Shown here piece by piece: positions 59,532 through 64,000 of a stretch of DNA of 64,000 nt. The translations under genes and the position numbers were made by a program. The DNA is from Epiperipatus broadwayi (Eukaryota > Onychophora > Udeonychophora > Euonychophora > Peripatidae), in assembly GCA_028023455.1 (NCBI GenBank), contig JAQFVV010006336.1, forward strand, positions 1-64,000. Reading direction: 5' to 3'. Position 1 is the stretch's first letter. Every line of letters begins with the position of its first letter. Under the pieces are notes generated by a model, which worked only from the letters and a program-made list of their open reading frames with translations, ran no database searches and was not told the DNA's origin.

Positions 59532-61450
59532 TGTAACCGGACCATCATACAACCCTTTTATTACTTCAGTTGTAACAATTTACTGATGAGCATGTTTTGC
59601 AGGAAGGAACTATCAATTGGCATTACCCAATGCAGATGTTACCCCCCCACAACAATATTTCCTGCTCATCAGAGGATGTAGTACCATAGAGGCTGGAAGC
59701 ATCTAGACATTTATTTGTTTGGTTTTTCAAACGGTGCCACTAGAGTTCCATATCACTACAATCTGACTTACCTAGGTCTAGTTATGCCAGATGTAGCTCA
59801 GGAGGCATGAGATTCTCATGAACAAATGCAATGACTGATGAGTGATGCAATAAAAACAAAATAGAATTGAACAACTGGATAACTAAGATTAATTTTAAGT
59901 AACAATAAATTTATTTAACAAATTAATTTGCAAGTTCTTTTAATAAAGTTCTTTCATATCCATGTGAAGATTCATTGTTTTATTCATTTCTGGTCCCTTG
60001 GGTTTCTTTGGTATACTTCAGTATGACTTAAAGAATGTAACTTGTTGAGAGTATAATAAAGTCCTTTCATAGTTCTTTTAACAACTTACATCTTTAGTTA
60101 CATAATTAATTCACAGAGAGGAATGTGTCAAATTGAGATAACAGAGAGAATAATGAAGACAAATGATAGCATCTGATGCAGAGTTCCACTTAATTTAACA
60201 AATATTTTGTTTGCTGTCCACTGTGTATATTAGTATACATTCAATAATAGTACAATATGAATTAGAGAATGCAAGTTCTTTAACAATTTACCTTTGGTGT
60301 CTCATTCAGAGTTCCAGTTAACCTTAAGTTATTTTATTTGCAGTCCATTAGTATTTCATTAAATTTATTAAATCCAGTAATGTGGTTTAAATTACTCCCA
60401 CAAAATCAATATTCAGGTAAGCATTAAGCATTTGTAATTTTACATTAATATGCATATAAGCATTTAGAGTCCATATAATATTTCATTACATTTAACTAAT
60501 GTGGTTTAAATTACTCCCACAAAGTCAACATTCAGGTAAGCTTTAAGCATTTGTAATTTTACATTAATATGCAGATAAGCATTTAGAGTCCATATAGTAT
60601 TCCATTACATTTAACTAATGTGGTTTAAATTACTCCCACATAATCAACATTCATGTAAGCATTAAACATTTGTAATTTTACATTAATATGCAGATAAGCA
60701 TTTACAGTCCATATTATATTTCATTAAATTTATCAAATCCAGTAATGTGGTTTAAATTACTCCCACAAAATCAATATTCAGGTAAGCATTAAGCATTTTC
60801 ATTGATACTTTATCACAAATAAGTGATTTTCATAACTTTAGTTTCATTCATAATCTTCCAGGAATAAACGTATTTTCATACAGGAACAAACGCATTTTCA
60901 TGCAGCTACATTTATTAATAATTCTTTTTTTTATATTTATAATAAAGATGTTTGGGTTGTCTTTTAGAACATATATAATTTTGGTTTAAGAAATATGTTT
61001 TGTTTATTTTTTAAAAAACACATATAATTTTAGTTTAAGAAATACATTTTATCTTGTCTTTTAAAAAACATATATCGAATAATTTTATAAAATCATTACC
61101 TTCATTTATCCAGTTGTCGCTTCAAAAAGGGGTCATCACATTTCAGCTGAATGACATTATTTCCTTTCTATGATGTCTATCCAGGCAAATCTAGAAAAAT
61201 CATGGCTTAGAATGAAGAGGTACAGCTGTTACGTTAGCCCTCCATCGCTATGTTTTCGTTAATAATGTTTTCTTTTTCCATTATTAACAGTGGTTGTAAA
61301 AGTTATATTCCACGGTGATGAAAGTCAGAGTTGAGTAACACTTAAATAATAATTTTAACTTTTTAATTCTTCACTTTTCTTACTATCTTTTTCTCAAAAA
61401 AAATCTTCTGTAAACATACACTTTAAAAATCAAATCTAATCTGCCTCTGA
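59532..61450 (-). mobile_element. Possible LTR/UTR of a retroelement, with internal tandem repeats
   Basis: Starts at a (TA)n edge with TGTAACCGG, like the sites at 30936 and 51046. It contains less AT-biased sequence than its flanks, and on the minus strand an AATAAAA signal lies about 40 bases before the end, as in the R/U5 part of an LTR. It includes four ~119-bp tandem repeats. The right boundary, a second LTR and a primer-binding site were not found. The decayed gag-like frame at 62.6-63.8 kb has the same orientation and could belong to it. Confidence 0.3.
60345..60797. repeat. Four tandem repeats of ~119-127 bp
   Basis: The phrase gtggtttaaattactcccac occurs at 60382, 60501, 60620 and 60747. 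Units also share 'caggtaagc-ttaagcatttgtaattttacattaatatgca'. The first and last units share a 'ttatcaaatccagtaat' variant missing from the middle two. Confidence 0.85.
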
Positions 61451-62590
61451 ACTTCCAACTTGACTATTTATATCTCATTCTTGGACTGATTAAACAGCCT
61501 TTTCCCCCAGCTCATTGGCTATTCTTTTTGGCAGTAAAAGACTGTTTTTTAATTATCTGGCTATGTGTTTTCGAATTCCAATTAAATTTACATTTCTTTG
61601 CCTAAAGGCATTGGCTTAACTCCTAAGTTGTTTTGCCTTAAAAATTAGTTTTCTGTAGTACAAAATAAACTTATCTTTTTTTTAATGTTTAAATATATTT
61701 TTTTCTTTATTGATTTCCTTTTTTTTGTATTGATGAATTTTAATAAAGAAAGATTTATACTTTCTTTTAATTGCAGATTTAACATATTTGTTGTGTCTTT
61801 TTTTATTTTTAACTTGACCAAATTAACTTTCTTTTTTCATTGCTGTCAATTTTCATGATTCCTTTGTTTCTTTAAATTTTTTAGTTTTCCTCAACCATTA
61901 TTAAGTCTTTTCTTTTCTAACAACAAATCATGTCAGTATATTTAAATGAGGGGGGGTCTTTTGAATATATATGCATGGAACAGTATACCTGTTTCATTAC
62001 CCCCCACCAAATTTTGGGATGAAATCGCCTGGAAATACATTTTTATTCCACATATTATACACATCATCTCTCATTACTGCATCTCTTCTGGTTTTAGGTT
62101 TGCTGATAAAATAAGTAAGATGAGCTGGAAAAGTGAATACATGAACCGCAGCCTCCAATGCAAGGACAAGTACATGGACAAGCACAAACTACTAGTATGA
62201 ACTGCCCCATGAGTCATCAGAAAATCTTATTTTTAAGCACTACCTCTCTTGTACCTAGAAGGATCATCCAACTACGAGTAGGAGCCAAAGGAAAAAAAAA
62301 CACAATTTGGCACTCAGCCAACCCTGCTCAACTTATGTGAGTCTTAGGGGCTATCATTTGGTCTATTCATTAGACCAAACCCTATACATGAGGCCCATAT
62401 ATATACATTTCTGGACTACTCTCACAGCACAACATCCAGGTCTGGATAGTGCTGAGCATATCCTTCAGAGCATCATAAACACAATGCATCCAAGCCGCCC
62501 TGCTCAATCATCTACCCACCTCAACATTAAAAACACAAGTTCATGCAACACTACATCAGACTCACAAACTTTTTCAATCAGCTATCTCTA
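60800..62590. other. Non-coding stretch between the tandem repeats and the gag-like region
   Basis: A T-rich segment at 61300-61920 is followed by less biased sequence. A palindrome (tttggtctattcattagaccaaa) is at 62355-62377. Minus-strand frames around 62000-62185 (DAVMRDDVYNMWNKNVF) are unrecognised. Confidence 0.35.
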
Positions 62591-62593
62591 TTT

Positions 62594-63790
62594 TATTGTT
62601 CTGTATTGTAACTATAGCTTGGTTTAGGAGACTGAGGATCATGATCAGTTCTCCTATAGTCCTCTTCTGTATTATGAGGTGACATATTTCTGGATCGTCA
62701 TTTTATTGGGAATTTATCATGCTCAACATTACAGTGGTGGCTTGCTTCTTCACTTCTGTATTTTCTTTGGAGATCATTGTTACTGTTTGATCTTCTAACT
62801 ACATGGGTCCAATATGGACCATGAACACCATCTGTGAATTTTCTCCTGTTCCTCTTCCATGGTGGTACTTCATTTTTAGGAATACATAAAAGTTTATTTT
62901 TAAATGGTTCTTCTGTCATAGTAATTATTTTTTTGTATATATATAAGTTTCTTGTTGCTTAATTTTTTTCACATCTATAAATCCCAAGTTTTCAGATTCC
63001 TTTTTGGTGTCTTTTCCTGCATCAGCAAGTATATTTTTAATAACTGTCTTTATATATTTTTTTTCTGTACTCGATTTCTGATTTGAGTTTATTGAGCTTT
63101 TGTTTATAATTTTTATATATAGCTGAGGACTAACACACTTTTATTTCCAATTTATGGTTTTTTTCTCTATCTCTGTTACTATTTCATAGCATATATCAGA
63201 CAATTTTTCTGAAACATTTTCTTCTATATTGGACAGTTCCTTAGTTATATGAGAATTAAGTTTTTGATTATGTTCATTTTCATGTTTTTCATCTTCTTGA
63301 AGATCAGAAGATTTTAATTTTGCTTTATCAGTACTAGGATATTCAATTTGTGATTCCTTTAAAATATCTTTGGTTGGAAATTTTCAAGTTTCTTCCTCAC
63401 CCAATTTTTTAGACTGAGTTATTTCTTTTATTAACTGGTTGAGCTTTTCATTTTGGGTTTCAATTATTTCTCTGATTTGTTTTTTATACTCTTCTCTTTG
63501 TTTAACTCTTTGTCTACATTCTTCTTCTCTTTGTTTATCTTTGTCTACATTCTTCTTCTCTTTGTTTATCTCTTTTCTTGTTGTCTTCTTCTCTTACTTT
63601 ATCTCTTTTCTTGTTATCTTCTTCTCTTTTTTGTTGTCTTCTTCTCTTTGTTTACAGTTTTCTTCTCTTTGTTCTTTCACCATTTCTATTAGCTGCCTTA
63701 ACATGGCTAACTTTTCTGTTTCCTGAAATTCTATTTTCCCTTTGTTTTCTGGCTTAGTAAGCTTCTCTTTCCATCCATACCATGATTAAA
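62594..63790 (-). pseudogene. Decayed coding region with coiled-coil Glu/Arg repeats, gag-like
   Basis: Reading the minus strand from 63790, one frame stays mostly open for about 1.1 kb. It gives EFQETEKLAMLRQLIEMVKE, then imperfect QREE(E/D)-rich repeats over 63500-63660, then IIETQNEKLNQLIKEITQSK, a stop, and an acidic Lys/Glu-rich stretch to about 63150. Further stops and a frameshift (about 62920) lead to EEPFKNKLLCIPKNEVPPWK, RRKFTDGVHGPYWTHVVRR and MSPHNTEEDYRR. The Leu-rich then QREE-repeat start is like the N-termini of some Ty3/gypsy gag proteins, but I find no gag core or zinc knuckle, so the product is unassigned. It could also be a host pseudogene. Confidence 0.45.
63500..63662. 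repeat. Imperfect coding repeats (CTTCTTCTCTTTG-type)
   Basis: The 33-base block 'ctttgtctacattcttcttctctttgtttatct' (broken here: ctttgtctac / attcttcttctctttg / tttatct) occurs twice in a row. Degenerate versions with 'cttgttgtcttcttctc' follow. They encode the QREE-type coiled-coil repeats on the minus strand. Confidence 0.75.
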
Positions 63791-64000
63791 CTCCAAGTCT
63801 TTGTTATGCATGTTTTATTCTTTATCTACCATTTTTGCCATTTATTTTTATGTTGTTTTTCTTTTAAAATTTTATTTTTCCACCCTTCTTGAATAAATCA
63901 CATCACTGCATCATATGCACTGTTCATATCACAGAATCATGATCTGCTTACGCCTATGGGTAGGATAACTAGATAAGGCCTCACAGTAGGGTGACAAATG

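Noticed and set aside
59575-59680. CTGATGAG on the plus strand and again on the minus strand near 59667, resembling hammerhead cores
   Set aside because: No stem II followed by GAAA and no complementary stem I; treated as a short imperfect inverted repeat.
60345-60797. Regular repeats considered as a CRISPR array
   Set aside because: Units are contiguous with no unique spacers, in animal-type DNA.
61946-62340. Overlapping frames of 60-84 codons on both strands
   Set aside because: No domain, no conservation signal, overlapping each other; not supportable as genes.

Overview
This window is non-coding DNA from an animal genome. It is strongly AT-rich, poor in CpG, full of (TA)n microsatellites, and carries no intact host protein-coding gene. 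Nearly everything recognisable is a transposable element or a decayed piece of one. The mix is Penelope-like elements (PLEs) with GIY-YIG endonuclease, CR1/L2-like LINE remnants, an LTR element with a Ty3/gypsy-type gag, tRNA-derived SINEs, and a broken retrocopy of the kinase gene STK11/LKB1. Together these point to an invertebrate metazoan. A cephalopod, another lophotrochozoan, a chelicerate or a cnidarian would all fit, and I cannot decide from sequence alone.

Layout. 0.65-5.4 kb: a gag-only LTR retrotransposon on the minus strand with about 1.16-kb LTRs. 6.2-10.0 kb: an old LINE on the minus strand. 10.3 and 58.1 kb: tRNA-Gly-derived sequences. 15.2 and 19.1 kb: a SINE-like family, folded back on itself at 19.1 kb. 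16.7-17.6 kb and 33.1-33.7 kb: tandem units of about 440-455 bp. 33.7-34.7 kb and 40.0-41.1 kb: two copies of an unclassified 1-kb repeat. 34.8-35.3, 43.3-43.8 and 52.6-54.3 kb: tandem units of about 400-415 bp inserted in (TA)n. 41.3-42.8 kb: two PLE 3' ends head to head. 44.0-44.9 kb: a third PLE. 44.9-45.7 kb: a LINE 3' end. 47.3-47.8 kb: the STK11 pseudogene. 48.56 kb: an exact Illumina adapter sequence, hence a suspect join. 57.1-58.0 kb: another fold-back repeat. 59.5-61.4 kb: a possible LTR/UTR with four ~119-bp repeats. 62.6-63.8 kb: a broken coiled-coil, gag-like coding region on the minus strand.

The main result is a network of hammerhead-ribozyme-like motifs. The ~415-bp tandem units (43 and 52-54 kb), the ~450-bp units (16.7 and 33 kb), the 19.1-kb fold-back and the 3' ends of the PLEs all contain CTGANGA, a short stem, GAA(A), usually a short palindromic stem III, then C. 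In the first two families the flanking stem I is complementary. Stem I changes in step between copies (CTTTCA/TGAAAG at 43.4 kb, CTCCCA/TGGGAG at 52-54 kb, TCCTCA/TGGGGA at 33.6 kb), which is the signature of a folded RNA. Tandem monomers of a few hundred bases, each with one hammerhead and lying beside PLE sequence, match the architecture known for animal retrozymes and PLE pseudo-LTRs. The families here look like lineage-specific members.

Between these elements lie long AT-rich stretches where I see no genes. Open frames there are short or come from (TA)n/(TAGA)n runs.
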